Part shown: positions 16,770-25,666 of the stretch, in pieces
Layout: every line of letters starts with the position of its first letter
Numbering within the stretch: position 1 is the first letter of the stretch
Source: Dysgonomonas sp. 511
GTDB taxonomy: Bacteria > Bacteroidota > Bacteroidia > Bacteroidales > Dysgonomonadaceae
Length of the DNA: 64,000 bases
Reading direction: 5' to 3'
Assembly: GCF_010501105.1 (NCBI RefSeq)
Contig: NZ_QVMQ01000010.1
Coordinates: 36,454 to 100,453 of the forward strand
Program-made: the position numbers and the translations under genes
Notes under the pieces: model-generated
Databases searched by the model: none
What the model was told of the DNA's origin: nothing
What the model saw: only the letters and a program-made list of their open reading frames with translations

Positions 16770-17653
16770 AAGCTTTCCGTTGCCAAAGCTTTAGCTATTT
16801 TAATCATTTCCTTGCTCCAGTGATATGTAGTAAGGTTGATGGGTATCGCCTTGCCACCAATGGCGTTCGCTATGGTTTCGGCATTTTTGGTATCAAATTC
16901 GCGCTGTATAAAAACGACTTTTACGCCCTCTTCTTTTGCTTTGTCTATCAATGCTTTGAGTTGCGAAGGCGAAGGGCTTTTCCCATCTTCTTCCATCGCA
17001 TATTGGGTCAACCCGTAGTCTTTGGCAAAATAGCTTAATGCCGGATGATAAATGATAAACGCTTTGGATGGGGCTTTGTCGAGGTAAGAGCGGATAATGC
17101 TGTCGGTACGGTTAAATTCGGCAAGCAGCTTGTTATAGCCTTTCGTATAATCGGCTTTATTCAGGCTATCGAGCTTTGTTACAGCATTATACATATTTGT
17201 TGCCATTAGCTTTGCCGATGTCACCGAACTCCATGTATGCGGATCGCCTGCCATATGCCCGTGCAGATGCTCATCGCCATGATGGTGTGAACAATTCTCA
17301 TCCCCTCCGATAATGTCGATGCCTTCGGATGAATCTACAACAAGGAGGCTATTATTATTTTCCAGCGCTTTTTCTATCAGGCCATGCTCTATACCGAGAT
17401 ATCCAACCTTAAAATATGCTTTGCTCCGGCTGAGATGCCTCATCTGCCCGGGAGTAAAATCAGTGCTTTCTGGATTACCTCCTGCCGCAACGATGCTCAC
17501 CACATCGAAGTGATGGCCGACAATTTCGTCGAGGAAATATTTCTGAGGATCTATAGTGACGGCTAATGTAGCCGGGCGTTCTGCTTTGGGGGGCTTGCAA
17601 GCTAATGCGAAGAATGTTGTAAAAACTAAAGTAAGTATGAATTTATACTTCAT
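16766..17653 (-). CDS. Zinc ABC transporter substrate-binding lipoprotein (ZnuA-like)
   Basis: The protein has 295 residues, with a lipobox Cys19 (FALAC). It is a cluster A-I metal-binding protein. Likely ligands are His residues in the LGIEHG, DPHTW and IYHPAL segments. A His-rich loop, CSHHHGDEHLHGH at about 121-133, lies just before DPHTW, as in zinc-specific ZnuA proteins, so zinc is more likely than manganese. The loop is thought to capture or sense zinc. It is the first gene of a two-gene unit with the ATPase. No Zur box was identified. Confidence 0.92.
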   Translation of the reverse strand: MKYKFILTLVFTTFFALACKPPKAERPATLAVTIDPQKYFLDEIVGHHFDVVSIVAAGGNPESTDFTPGQMRHLSRSKAYFKVGYLGIEHGLIEKALENNNSLLVVDSSEGIDIIGGDENCSHHHGDEHLHGHMAGDPHTWSSVTSAKLMATNMYNAVTKLDSLNKADYTKGYNKLLAEFNRTDSIIRSYLDKAPSKAFIIYHPALSYFAKDYGLTQYAMEEDGKSPSPSQLKALIDKAKEEGVKVVFIQREFDTKNAETIANAIGGKAIPINLTTYHWSKEMIKIAKALATESL

Positions 17654-17748
17654 TTTTTCAATATTGGGATTTTTTATTTCAATGCGTAAAGTTACAAAAA
17701 AATCAACGGTTACCTATTGCTTTCGTTCAAATAGAACTATGCTGCAAA

Positions 17749-18396
17749 CTATTTATCCGTCAGATTGTAAATCTTACGAATGCGATCCAGTTCTTTTTCA
17801 AAGTCTATCTTGAGGTCGATAAGCATACCGTTTTCGAGATCGTAAACCCAACCTGCTACACGCGGATAGCCTGTCTTGAGATAAGACTTCTGCACCTCTG
17901 CCGTCTTTATCACATTGAGGCTTTGTTCGTAGACATTGAGTTCTACCAAACGGTTGTGGCGGGCTTGTAAGTCGGTTATAGCATCCAGTTCTTTCTCATG
18001 CAGGCGGTACACATCGCGCACATTCCTGAGCCAGGGGTTGAGTATCCCCAAATCGCGTGGCTGCATAGCTGCATTTATCCCTCCACAATTATAATGTCCG
18101 CAGACTATAATATATTTTACATTGAGGTATTCCACCCCAAAATTGATTACCGACAGGGCATTCAGGTCGCTATTGACTACAAGGTTTGCAATATTGCGAT
18201 GTACAAAGACTTCGCCCGGCTGCAATCCCATTATCTCGTTGGCATGCACACGGCTGTCGGAACAACCGATATACAAAAAGTCGGGATTCTGGGCTTTTGC
18301 CAGATGGGCAAAAAAATCGGGATCCTCGGCATTTTTGGCATCGGCCCATTTCTTATTGGCTTCGAAAATATTTTTATATAATTCGTCGGAATACAT
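17749..18396 (-). CDS. Beta-class carbonic anhydrase
   Basis: This 215-residue zinc enzyme interconverts CO2 and bicarbonate. The zinc ligands and dyad are clear: Cys45, Asp47 and Arg49 in CSDSRV, then His101 and Cys104 in GHYNCGG. There is no signal peptide, so it is cytoplasmic. Length and the N-terminal helix (LYKNIFEANKKWADAK) match the E. coli Can/plant-type subgroup. It follows coaE by 42 nt on the same strand and may be the tail of the nusB-yajC-ybbR-coaE transcript. Confidence 0.95.
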   Translation of the reverse strand: MYSDELYKNIFEANKKWADAKNAEDPDFFAHLAKAQNPDFLYIGCSDSRVHANEIMGLQPGEVFVHRNIANLVVNSDLNALSVINFGVEYLNVKYIIVCGHYNCGGINAAMQPRDLGILNPWLRNVRDVYRLHEKELDAITDLQARHNRLVELNVYEQSLNVIKTAEVQKSYLKTGYPRVAGWVYDLENGMLIDLKIDFEKELDRIRKIYNLTDK

Positions 18397-18438
18397 TAGT
18401 CGTTACGAGTTACAAGTGACTAGACTCCACACCTCGAA

Positions 18439-19020
18439 CTAGCCCCTCAATTTGTCAACAATCGTTTGTACCTGTGCTATAAGCGACAGTTTATTATCAT
18501 TAACAATTACAAAGTCGGAAAGTTCGGCCTTTTGCTCGTCAGGCATTTGATTCTGTATGCGTTCCAATACCTTTTCGCGCGGAATATTATCTCTTGCCAT
18601 CACTCTTTCTATCCTCATATCCAATGGCGTATAAACCATCACAACTTTGTCCATCAGTTTATCGAAACCCGACTCGAAAAGTATGGCCGCCTCTTGTGCT
18701 ACTACAGGAAAATGAGCTTGGGAGCTTGCCCAATTAATAAAATCGTTCTTTACTTCGGGATGGATAATTGCATTGACTGCCGCCAGTTTTTCTTTGTCGT
18801 TGAAGATATGGGTAGCTAGTAAAGCTTTGTCGAGCACACCACCGTCGAAGAGTTCTTCTCCAAACATAGCAATCAGTTTTTCCTTTATTACAGGAGAGGT
18901 AGCCACCAGACGCTTACTTTCCCTATCGGCAATATATACGGGTATGCCCAAAAGTTCGAAGAGTTGCGAAACGGTAGATTTTCCGCTACCGATACCGCCG
19001 GTTATGCCTATGGTTATCAT
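18439..19020 (-). CDS. coaE: Dephospho-CoA kinase
   Basis: A 193-residue cytoplasmic P-loop kinase that phosphorylates dephospho-CoA at the 3' hydroxyl of the ribose, the last step of coenzyme A synthesis. The P-loop is GITGGIGSGKST at 5-16. The CoA-binding region includes YIADRESKRL and the conserved IIHPEVK. The lid and LERIQNQMPDEQK segment follow. It is the fourth gene in the conserved Bacteroidales order nusB, yajC, ybbR, coaE, 58 nt after the YbbR gene. Confidence 0.96.
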   Translation of the reverse strand: MITIGITGGIGSGKSTVSQLFELLGIPVYIADRESKRLVATSPVIKEKLIAMFGEELFDGGVLDKALLATHIFNDKEKLAAVNAIIHPEVKNDFINWASSQAHFPVVAQEAAILFESGFDKLMDKVVMVYTPLDMRIERVMARDNIPREKVLERIQNQMPDEQKAELSDFVIVNDNKLSLIAQVQTIVDKLRG

Positions 19021-19078
19021 GGTTAATTATAAATTGGTGCAAGGGGTGCGATAAAGAACTTATCCCCTACCCTTTCGA

Positions 19079-20062
19079 TTATTTCCTTTCGAGAACAAAT
19101 TCCACTTCTGCCGGAACGGGCACTTTAGCTTCTATATAATCGGGGCTTTCGGTAATCCGCACAGGAATAAGGGGCTCGGTAAGGCTTTTTATGTCATTAT
19201 AGTCCACCTTTACCTCAAAGTTATTTGCAGTAATATCGTTGTACCTGCTCAGTCCTACAATAATAGGTATTGTCACCGAAGAAGGAAAGAAACGGATATT
19301 GAGATTGTCGGGCAGATTGACGATGGTTATAGGTACTTCTATCTCCTTGGTGTTGAATTGGTCGACCGGAACGGAGATGTTTACCATGTCGGGAACGAAT
19401 TTAACGCCTTTTATCGGCTTGATAGGTACTTCTATCTTTGTGCTTGATGTTACTTCCTTTATGGTGTCGTCTACTGTATGCACGTAGCGAATAGTGTCGA
19501 GCGCAGTACGGCTACCATATACAGTTACCGAATCGGGGTTTACAGTCAGATCGCCATCGATAATATAGCCTGTGGCCAACGATATATACCCATCGTAGAT
19601 TACCGGCAGACGTTTTTCGCGCAGTATGACATAATCATATGCCAAACGCGAAGGTGAATAGCTGATTAGTTCGGATGAAGAAAAAAGCTGGTTGCGGATC
19701 AATTGTTCCATACTTTTACTCAGTATCACCGGATCCTCCTGCTCGTGTATCAGTTTTCTTATATCTATTACAAGCGAGTCGTTGCGCTTGGTGAAATAAT
19801 ACCTGAACATGGTTACTCCATCGTCTTTTATACGCACTGTGATCTTATCGACCAACTCGTTGTCGAAAATTATGCTGTCGGGAACGTTTACATATTTTAT
19901 CGGTATATTGATGGTCGATTCAAATTTCTCGCGATAAACTTGCATCAACCAGAAGATGGACGACAAGAGTAGAAAAAACAAAAAAGTCAGTGTCTTTTTC
20001 CACGAAATGTTTCTGAAAGACGACCTGACTTTTTGTATTATTATGTCCTTAGTATCGCTCAT
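19079..20062 (-). CDS. YbbR-like domain protein
   Basis: The protein has 327 residues, with one membrane helix at about 25-42 (TLTFLFFLLLSSIFWLMQV) and a large extracytoplasmic part made of repeated beta-rich YbbR modules, for example VPDSIIFDNELVDKITVRIKD, GDLTVNPDSVTVYGS and LPDNLNIRFFPSSVTIPI. Family members in Firmicutes regulate the diadenylate cyclase CdaA. In Bacteroidetes the role is not established, and no cdaA lies next to it here. It lies between yajC and coaE in a conserved order. Confidence 0.88.
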   Translation of the reverse strand: MSDTKDIIIQKVRSSFRNISWKKTLTFLFFLLLSSIFWLMQVYREKFESTINIPIKYVNVPDSIIFDNELVDKITVRIKDDGVTMFRYYFTKRNDSLVIDIRKLIHEQEDPVILSKSMEQLIRNQLFSSSELISYSPSRLAYDYVILREKRLPVIYDGYISLATGYIIDGDLTVNPDSVTVYGSRTALDTIRYVHTVDDTIKEVTSSTKIEVPIKPIKGVKFVPDMVNISVPVDQFNTKEIEVPITIVNLPDNLNIRFFPSSVTIPIIVGLSRYNDITANNFEVKVDYNDIKSLTEPLIPVRITESPDYIEAKVPVPAEVEFVLERK

Positions 20063-20116
20063 GGGCTATACCATCTTTTTAGATAGGGACCGATTCGGTT
20101 TTAAAGAAATTGCCTG

Positions 20117-20455
20117 TTATTTTGCCTGAGTATCTTCCGGGCTGGTATAAACAGATGATTTCTCTATTTTTATTTTTGTATTTTCTGCTATTTCGATGAT
20201 AAAATAAGTATCTCCTACTTCTTTTACGCGTCCGTGTATGCCGCCGGCTGTTACTACTTTATCGCCTACTTTTATGGCATTGCGGGCTTCCTGTAGTTGT
20301 TTTTGTTTCTTTTGTTGTGGTCTTATCATGAAGAAGTACATAATAGCAAACAAGGCTACCATCATTACAATCATGCCTGTACTTCCTCCCAACAGGCCTC
20401 CGCCACCAGCTGCAGCTCCTCCGCCTCCTTGTAATAATACGTTTAATAAAGTCAT
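20117..20455 (-). CDS. yajC: Preprotein translocase subunit YajC
   Basis: A 112-residue single-span inner-membrane protein of the SecDF-YajC complex. A Gly-rich N-terminus (GGGGAAAGGGGLLGGST) precedes the membrane helix at about 26-44, followed by the basic FFMIRPQQKKQKQLQEARNA segment that defines the family and a small beta domain (KVGDKVVTAGGIHGRVKEV). A -7 box TATATTTG lies 72 nt upstream. SecDF is not in the window. Confidence 0.95.
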   Translation of the reverse strand: MTLLNVLLQGGGGAAAGGGGLLGGSTGMIVMMVALFAIMYFFMIRPQQKKQKQLQEARNAIKVGDKVVTAGGIHGRVKEVGDTYFIIEIAENTKIKIEKSSVYTSPEDTQAK

Positions 20456-20526
20456 AATTCTTTTTGTTACAAGTTATATTTGTTTAATAATTTTTCCTTT
20501 CTTTAGCCTGCCTTCCGACAGGTTTA

Positions 20527-20534
20527 CAAATATA
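20527..20534 (-). promoter_or_regulatory. -7 promoter element (TATATTTG) for yajC
   Basis: Exact TAnnTTTG match on the minus strand between nusB and yajC. A TTG lies 22 nt further upstream (20557-20559), slightly wider than usual. The nusB transcript may also read through. Confidence 0.45.
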
Positions 20535-20581
20535 CACGATAAATTTCAATCTACGACAACGCGCAAACGGTATAAATATTA

Positions 20582-21508
20582 TTATTTCTTAATTATCCGT
20601 TTTTCTTCTTTCAGGTCTTTGACCATAGAGTCGAGGATACCATTGATGAAGGATGCACTTTTTGCTGTGCTGTACGATTTAGATATATCTATATATTCGT
20701 TGAGTGTAACGCTTACCGGTATGGAGGGAAATGTGAGCAGCTCGGCTGTGGCTATCTGCATGATTACCATATCCATCATGGCTATGCGCTCCGTCTCCCA
20801 GTTTTTCGTATATTTATCTATCAGGGCACGGTATTCTTTTCCGTTGAAAAGTGATTCGCGAAGCAGTTTAAATGCAAATTCGCGGTCTGTTTCGTCTTTA
20901 AACATCGGCAGCAATTCCTGTTCTATGCCATTCTTGGGATCGAAACGTTTGATTGTTTTCAATACAAACGATTCTACGATTTCTACATCATCGTTCCAAT
21001 ATAGGCTTTCGTCTTCGAGCGTATTGCAAAGTTCTTCGTTGGCCGATATGATTTGTTTGAATATTTTCCGCCAGAACTCCCGGTCGATTTCGTAGCTATG
21101 ATCGTTGTTTGCAGCATATTCCTTATATGCTTCCGAATCGAGGATATTATCGAGCAGGTTGCGCAAGAAAGCGTCATGTTCGCTCCACGCAAATGGCCTG
21201 TCAGCCATATATTTCACGAAATAGACATTGTCGCGAAGCTGCTTTATAAAAAGGTTTTCTATCAGCCGCATATTGGGCGAACGGTCTTCTTCGGTAGGAC
21301 GCAGTTTCGCTTTACGGGCTTCTATGCGTTGCTTGTAGGCATCGGTAAGCTCTACCATGAGCGCAAGTAAGTAGTAATAAAGGTCGTAAGATTTTTGCAA
21401 GCTGAGCAAGAGCTCCGATTCGGCTTTTCTCAAGTCGGTAGTTTCACTGTGGCAACATGCAAATACTATTTGCACCACCCTGATACGGATAAGAACGCGG
21501 TTTATCAT
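20582..21508 (-). CDS. nusB: Transcription antitermination factor NusB (long Bacteroidetes form)
   Basis: The protein has 308 residues, about twice the E. coli length. The C-terminal 120 residues are the classical all-helical NusB fold (FAFKLLRESLFNGKEYRALIDKYTKNWETERIAMMDMVIMQIA, then PVSVTLNEYIDISKSYSTAKSASFINGILD). The N-terminal half (MINRVLIRIRVVQIVFACCH, then a long helical region) is the extension seen in Bacteroidetes NusB. NusB with NusE binds boxA RNA to prevent premature termination in rRNA operons. It heads the nusB-yajC-ybbR-coaE block. Confidence 0.93.
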   Translation of the reverse strand: MINRVLIRIRVVQIVFACCHSETTDLRKAESELLLSLQKSYDLYYYLLALMVELTDAYKQRIEARKAKLRPTEEDRSPNMRLIENLFIKQLRDNVYFVKYMADRPFAWSEHDAFLRNLLDNILDSEAYKEYAANNDHSYEIDREFWRKIFKQIISANEELCNTLEDESLYWNDDVEIVESFVLKTIKRFDPKNGIEQELLPMFKDETDREFAFKLLRESLFNGKEYRALIDKYTKNWETERIAMMDMVIMQIATAELLTFPSIPVSVTLNEYIDISKSYSTAKSASFINGILDSMVKDLKEEKRIIKK

Positions 21509-21552
21509 TTTTTGTACTTATATAGCCTGTGGCATAAAAATATTTCAGCGGG

Positions 21553-21560
21553 CAAAATTA
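21553..21560 (-). promoter_or_regulatory. -7 promoter element (TAATTTTG) for nusB
   Basis: Matches TAnnTTTG on the minus strand, 45 nt before the nusB start codon. Confidence 0.45.
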
Positions 21561-21730
21561 AGCATTTTTTTGTTATTGTACGTTCTTATACAGATAATAA
21601 ATCGCTTAAAGGTAAAAAACTATCGGGGTCATTCTGGTTTTTCTATTTGTAAATCCTTTTTGTTTCAACAGGTTTCCGGCTAAAAGTTTATCTTTACATC
21701 ATAGTTTATTAACATTAAAGAAAAAACAGC

Positions 21731-22156
21731 ATGAAAAGTGATCCTAAAGAATGTTTGTATTGCCAAAACAACGAAACCTTACACAACCTGATGATCGAAA
21801 TCGCCCCGTTGCGTGTTTCGCGTGCATTCTTATTCAAAGAACAGACCTACAGCGGACGTTGCCTTGTTGCTTATAACGGGCATATCAACGACCTGAACGA
21901 ACTCAGTGGCGACGAACTCAATGCCTTTATGACCGATGTGGCTCAGGTTACGCGTGCAATGGATAAGGTTTTCAGCCCCGAGAAAATCAACTATGGTGCA
22001 TATTCGGACAAGTTGTCGCACCTGCATTTCCATCTTGTACCTAAATATATTGACGGGCCCGACTATGGTGGTACTTTCCAGATGAATCCGGATAAGGTTT
22101 ATCTTTCGGATAGTGAATATGAGGAGATGATAGGGAAGATAAAGGCGGCGTTGTAG
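21731..22156 (+). CDS. HIT family nucleotide hydrolase/transferase
   Basis: The protein has 141 residues. The histidine triad is H97-L-H99-F-H101-L-V, with the central His as nucleophile. An N-terminal CLYC pair (Cys8, Cys11) resembles the half zinc site found in many HIT proteins of the HinT/GalT-like group. The substrate is not predictable; nucleoside phosphoramidates or dinucleotides are usual. It is a single gene, convergent with der, with a hairpin between them. Confidence 0.9.
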   Translation: MKSDPKECLYCQNNETLHNLMIEIAPLRVSRAFLFKEQTYSGRCLVAYNGHINDLNELSGDELNAFMTDVAQVTRAMDKVFSPEKINYGAYSDKLSHLHFHLVPKYIDGPDYGGTFQMNPDKVYLSDSEYEEMIGKIKAAL

Positions 22157-22185
22157 GTACTGAGGATATAATTATGAAACAGAAA

Positions 22186-22220
22186 CGAGGCTGTGACAAA
22201 ATTAATTTGGAACAGCCTCG
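22186..22220 (-). terminator. Stem-loop between the HIT gene and der
   Basis: CGAGGCTGT at 22186-22194 pairs with ACAGCCTCG at 22212-22220. In the minus direction the stem is followed by TTTCTGTTTC, so it probably ends der transcription; on the plus strand no T run follows. Confidence 0.55.
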
Positions 22221-22262
22221 CTTATATTCTCTATATCAGAAGAACAGATAAAAGTATTAGTC

Positions 22263-23576
22263 CTATTTTTCGCGTATAAAAATATTTATCGGTGTGCCGG
22301 ACAAATCCCAGTGATCGCGTATACGGTTTTCAAGGAAACGCTTATATGGGTCTTTAATCCATTGCGGCAGGTTGCAGAAGAAAACGAACGAAGGGATCTG
22401 CGTATTTGGCAACTGGGTTATATATTTTATTTTTATATACTTCCCTTTGTTCGACGGCGGCGGAGTATGCTCTATAATCGGCAACATTACTTCGTTGAGT
22501 TTGTGAGTAGGAATACGCGTTTTGCGACGACCATATACCTCTTTTGCCACTTCGAGCACTTTCAATATACGCTGCTTGGTTTCGGCAGAAGCAAAGATGA
22601 TAGGAAAATCGGTAAATGGTGCAAGTCGGTTGCGGATAGCATTTTCGAAGGTCTTGATAACTATCTGCTCTTTATTTTCCACCAAGTCCCATTTATTGAC
22701 ACAGACTACCAATCCCTTTTTATTCTTTTGGATAAGGGAAAATATATTCAAGTCCTGGCTTTCGATGCCCTTTGTGGCATCTATCATCAGAATACAAACA
22801 TCCGAATTTTCGATAGCTTTGATAGAACGTATTACTGAATAGTATTCGAGGTCTTCGGTCACTTTTCCTTTCTTGCGGATACCGGCAGTATCTACGAGGT
22901 AGAAGTCCATGCCGAACTTGTCGAACCGTGTATATATCGAATCGCGCGTAGTACCGGCTATATCTGTCACTATGTTGCGTTCTTCCCCTATCAAGGCATT
23001 CAGCAACGACGATTTACCGGCATTTGGGCGTCCTACAATAGCGATACGAGGAATTTCCTCTAATTGCTCATCTTCACCCTTTTTCGTAAACTTAGTAATG
23101 ATGATATCGAGCAGATCTCCTGTGCCCGAACCGTTTATAGCCGACACATTGATAGGATCGCCAAGCCCCAATGCATAAAATTCTGCCGAATGTGCATGCA
23201 GGTTGAAATTGTCGGCTTTGTTAGAAACCAGCAATACAGGCTTTTTGGTACGGCGCAACATGTTGCCCACCCCCATATCGAGGTCAGTCAGCCCGTTCAT
23301 TACATCTACCATGAAGAGTATAACGTCTGCTTCTTCGATTGCGATGGATACTTGTTTGTTTATTTCACTCTCGAAAACATCGTCGGAATTGACCACCCAT
23401 CCTCCGGTATCGACCAGAGAAAACTCTTGCCCGCCCCACTCTGTTTTTCCATATTGGCGGTCGCGCGTGGTTCCCGAAGTTTCGTCTACAATAGCTTGCC
23501 GGCTCTCGGTCAAACGATTAAACAAGGTGGACTTGCCTACATTAGGCCGCCCGACTATAGCTACTAAATTTCCCAT
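22263..23576 (-). CDS. der: Ribosome biogenesis GTPase Der (EngA)
   Basis: A 437-residue GTPase with two G domains in tandem, needed for 50S subunit assembly. Domain 1 has GRPNVGKST (8-16), DTGG and NKAD; domain 2 has GRPNAGKSS (about 180), [11 protein letters not shown] and NKWD. The C-terminal KH-like domain ends in [14 protein letters not shown]. Length is normal. It is a single gene on the minus strand, preceded by a TACCTTTG box. Confidence 0.97.
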   Translation of the reverse strand: MGNLVAIVGRPNVGKSTLFNRLTESRQAIVDETSGTTRDRQYGKTEWGGQEFSLVDTGGWVVNSDDVFESEINKQVSIAIEEADVILFMVDVMNGLTDLDMGVGNMLRRTKKPVLLVSNKADNFNLHAHSAEFYALGLGDPINVSAINGSGTGDLLDIIITKFTKKGEDEQLEEIPRIAIVGRPNAGKSSLLNALIGEERNIVTDIAGTTRDSIYTRFDKFGMDFYLVDTAGIRKKGKVTEDLEYYSVIRSIKAIENSDVCILMIDATKGIESQDLNIFSLIQKNKKGLVVCVNKWDLVENKEQIVIKTFENAIRNRLAPFTDFPIIFASAETKQRILKVLEVAKEVYGRRKTRIPTHKLNEVMLPIIEHTPPPSNKGKYIKIKYITQLPNTQIPSFVFFCNLPQWIKDPYKRFLENRIRDHWDLSGTPINIFIREK

Positions 23577-23605
23577 AATTTGTTATATTATCTCTAAAAC
23601 AGGTG

Positions 23606-23613
23606 CAAAGGTA
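23606..23613 (-). promoter_or_regulatory. -7 promoter element (TACCTTTG) for der
   Basis: Exact TAnnTTTG match on the minus strand, 30 nt before the der start codon. Confidence 0.5.
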
Positions 23614-23677
23614 GGTATTTTTAGCGGAACTTCGTTTCCTTAATCCAAATTCTTATGTATTATTGTCCAGCTATTTG

Positions 23678-24253
23678 CTATTCGAAGATGGTATTGCGTG
23701 TAGCGAAGATTAAGGTATCCGATATGTTTTTCATCTCCGATATTGTTCCGAATCCGGCTTCTTCTGCGGCTGTATCTCCGGTCATGTCTCTCATTGGCTT
23801 TGCCTGTTGGACAACGAAATCTCCCTCACCATTTTTCTTATACGTGATGTAATGTTGTCGTACGGTAAGGTAATTATTGCCTCCTTCGGCAAAATATAAC
23901 CATTCGCCTCTTTTATAGATATAGAGTGAACTGCCTTCAAATTTGTAAGGGCTTCTTTCAGGTTTGGCAAGGGCCGATTGTGAGTCCAGAATAATGTCGT
24001 CGCCTGAAAATGCTATTGTACTGCCGTTGAGCGCTTCATATACAGGTAGCGATGCTGTAAACAGTTTTTTCAGCCGGCTTGGTATATCGTTATATGCAAC
24101 TTCGATTCCTCCGGCTTCTTCCGAACCTACATACATCTTAGGATTTTCTACTATGGAGTAGCTGTACCTGAGGTTCTCTTTTTCGTCATCGCCGCACGAC
24201 ATGCACACAAACAACAATAACACTGATATATATATTGCGATATTATATTTCAT
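23678..24253 (-). CDS. Lipoprotein of unknown function (tandem paralogue 2)
   Basis: The protein has 191 residues, with lipobox Cys20 followed by Gly-Asp-Asp-Glu, an acidic +2 region typical of Bacteroidetes surface lipoproteins. The mature part is beta-rich. Its layout follows that of the gene just upstream: YVGSEEAGGIEVAYND against YNGNSEKGAEPIVFNN, NGSTIAFSGDDIIL against NERTIEFYEKHITY, and GSSLYIYKRGEWLYFAEG against DDSLFVLNTNRDEIFVAQG. The two look like diverged duplicates. No database family is recognised. It starts 7 nt after the stop of the upstream copy, so they form an operon. Confidence 0.75.
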   Translation of the reverse strand: MKYNIAIYISVLLLFVCMSCGDDEKENLRYSYSIVENPKMYVGSEEAGGIEVAYNDIPSRLKKLFTASLPVYEALNGSTIAFSGDDIILDSQSALAKPERSPYKFEGSSLYIYKRGEWLYFAEGGNNYLTVRQHYITYKKNGEGDFVVQQAKPMRDMTGDTAAEEAGFGTISEMKNISDTLIFATRNTIFE

Positions 24254-24260
24254 ATTCCAA

Positions 24261-24848
24261 TCAATTATAGAGATAGATCATATTGCACCAGGCAATGGTA
24301 TCTTCCTGATTTTTAAAATCTTCCTTTTTGTCATACCCTGCACGCTTAAGCACTTTCTCCAAATCCATTTTTTCGGACGTGACATAGATTGTGTCTATCT
24401 TCCCATCTTCTTTCACTTTAGGATGGCGAACCATCGTACGGGTATAATACAGGTTGGTTTCGCTGGTTCCTTGCGCTACAAATATTTCATCTCTATTGGT
24501 ATTCAGCACGAATAAAGAATCGTCGCGAAATAAATAATCGGATTTTATCTTCATCGTTCGGGTGGTGTAGGTTATATGCTTTTCGTAGAACTCTATTGTA
24601 CGCTCATTGTATAATGAGGGTGCATAAATAGTTTTGAAGAAATGAGTAAGTAAGTTTCTGTCGTACATATTATTGAAGACAATCGGTTCGGCTCCTTTTT
24701 CGGAATTTCCATTATAAACCATAAAATCGGATACATCTATAGATCTTACAGTAAACTCGCGGCGCTCATCTTCATCGTCTCCACCGCATGCGGCAAAGGC
24801 CAGTAGAACTAATACCAATGTAAAAGAAAAAAATATGCTCTGCTTCAT
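24261..24848 (-). CDS. Lipoprotein of unknown function (tandem paralogue 1)
   Basis: The protein has 195 residues, with lipobox Cys21 followed by GGDDEDER, a likely surface-export signal in Bacteroidetes. The mature part is mostly beta strands; it aligns by eye with the following gene across the middle of the chain, at low identity. It is the first gene of a two-gene unit with its own -7 box, transcribed away from rnpA. I do not recognise the family. Confidence 0.75.
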   Translation of the reverse strand: MKQSIFFSFTLVLVLLAFAACGGDDEDERREFTVRSIDVSDFMVYNGNSEKGAEPIVFNNMYDRNLLTHFFKTIYAPSLYNERTIEFYEKHITYTTRTMKIKSDYLFRDDSLFVLNTNRDEIFVAQGTSETNLYYTRTMVRHPKVKEDGKIDTIYVTSEKMDLEKVLKRAGYDKKEDFKNQEDTIAWCNMIYLYN

Positions 24849-24875
24849 TTTCCGGCACGATAACTAATTATAGTG

Positions 24876-24883
24876 CAAATATA
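24876..24883 (-). promoter_or_regulatory. -7 promoter element (TATATTTG) for the lipoprotein pair
   Basis: Exact TAnnTTTG match on the minus strand, 28 nt before the start codon of the first lipoprotein. Confidence 0.5.
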
Positions 24884-24901
24884 GATAAAATTATTTCAGT
24901 A

Positions 24902-24919
24902 GAATTTAAACAGGCTCGA
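24902..24919. repeat. Isolated end of the MITE-like element
   Basis: GAATTTAAACAGGCTCGA resembles the right terminus of the MITE-like family (AAATTTAAACAGGCTCT). No matching left end is seen nearby, so this is either a solo remnant or chance. Confidence 0.35.
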
Positions 24920-24964
24920 AGAAAATACTTGCGGCCTTACAATTCATAAACCGCAACTTATCTT

Positions 24965-24972
24965 TACCTTTG
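24965..24972 (+). promoter_or_regulatory. -7 promoter element (TACCTTTG) for rnpA-yidD
   Basis: Exact TAnnTTTG match. It places transcription start at about 24979, so the GTG at 24977 cannot be a start codon, and the ATG at 24992 is preferred. Confidence 0.5.
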
Positions 24973-24991
24973 TTTTGTGAATATAAAATTG

Positions 24992-25429
24992 ATGGACAAA
25001 ACGATTCTGGCTACAAGAAATACATTTGAAAAGAGAGAGAGGCTATGCAGCAAGAAGTCTAACGACAGGCTCTTTGCTTCGGGCAAGTCGTTTATCTCTT
25101 ATCCGCTTCGTATCGTATATTTTATGCACGATGGAGAGGGTAATACGCAAAGCAGCAGGGCATCTGTCCTTATCAGCGTGTCGAAAAAGAAATTTAAGCG
25201 TGCCGTAAAACGCAACAGGGTAAAAAGGCTTATACGCGAATCATACCGCTTGAACAAGCATGATTTTGTATATAAACTGGATAGTTGCAATAAATATATA
25301 GATATTGCTTTCTTGTACTTAAAAAACGAACTGCCCGAATTTGCTGAAGTACAAAAAGCGATGCAAAAAGCTTTGATGATATTGGACGGAAAAGTAACGG
25401 AGGATGTAGATGAAAAAAATACTCTCTAA
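24992..25429 (+). CDS. rnpA: Ribonuclease P protein component
   Basis: A 145-residue basic protein that helps the RNase P RNA cut the 5' leader of tRNA precursors. The N-terminal part ([33 protein letters not shown]) and the RNA-binding signature [18 protein letters not shown] are both intact. The ATG at 24992 was chosen because a GTG 15 nt upstream falls at the predicted transcription start. Its 3' end overlaps yidD by 20 nt, and the pairing rnpA-yidD is the classical order. The usual Bacteroidales neighbours hemD and tatD are absent. Confidence 0.95.
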   Translation: MDKTILATRNTFEKRERLCSKKSNDRLFASGKSFISYPLRIVYFMHDGEGNTQSSRASVLISVSKKKFKRAVKRNRVKRLIRESYRLNKHDFVYKLDSCNKYIDIAFLYLKNELPEFAEVQKAMQKALMILDGKVTEDVDEKNTL

Positions 25430-25631
25430 GATATTATTATTGCCTATCTACTTCTATAAGTATAGCATATCGCCTATGCTGCCACCGTCGTGCAGGTATT
25501 CGCCTACCTGTTCGGAATATGCAATAGAAGCCATAAAAAAGCATGGACCCGCCAAAGGATTATGGCTTGCTATAAAGAGGCTTGCACGCTGCAATCCGTG
25601 GGGCGGGCATGGATATGATCCTGTGCCTTAA
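25410..25631 (+). CDS. yidD: Membrane protein insertion efficiency factor YidD
   Basis: A 73-residue membrane-associated protein with the family pattern [31 protein letters not shown] and the ending [14 protein letters not shown]. The three Cys residues of the family are present. It overlaps rnpA by 20 nt in a different frame, implying translational coupling. It is thought to help YidC insert membrane proteins. Confidence 0.95.
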   Translation: MKKILSKILLLPIYFYKYSISPMLPPSCRYSPTCSEYAIEAIKKHGPAKGLWLAIKRLARCNPWGGHGYDPVP

Positions 25632-25666
25632 ATCCTGGCAAGGGCTGTAAATACAGAAAAGAATCT

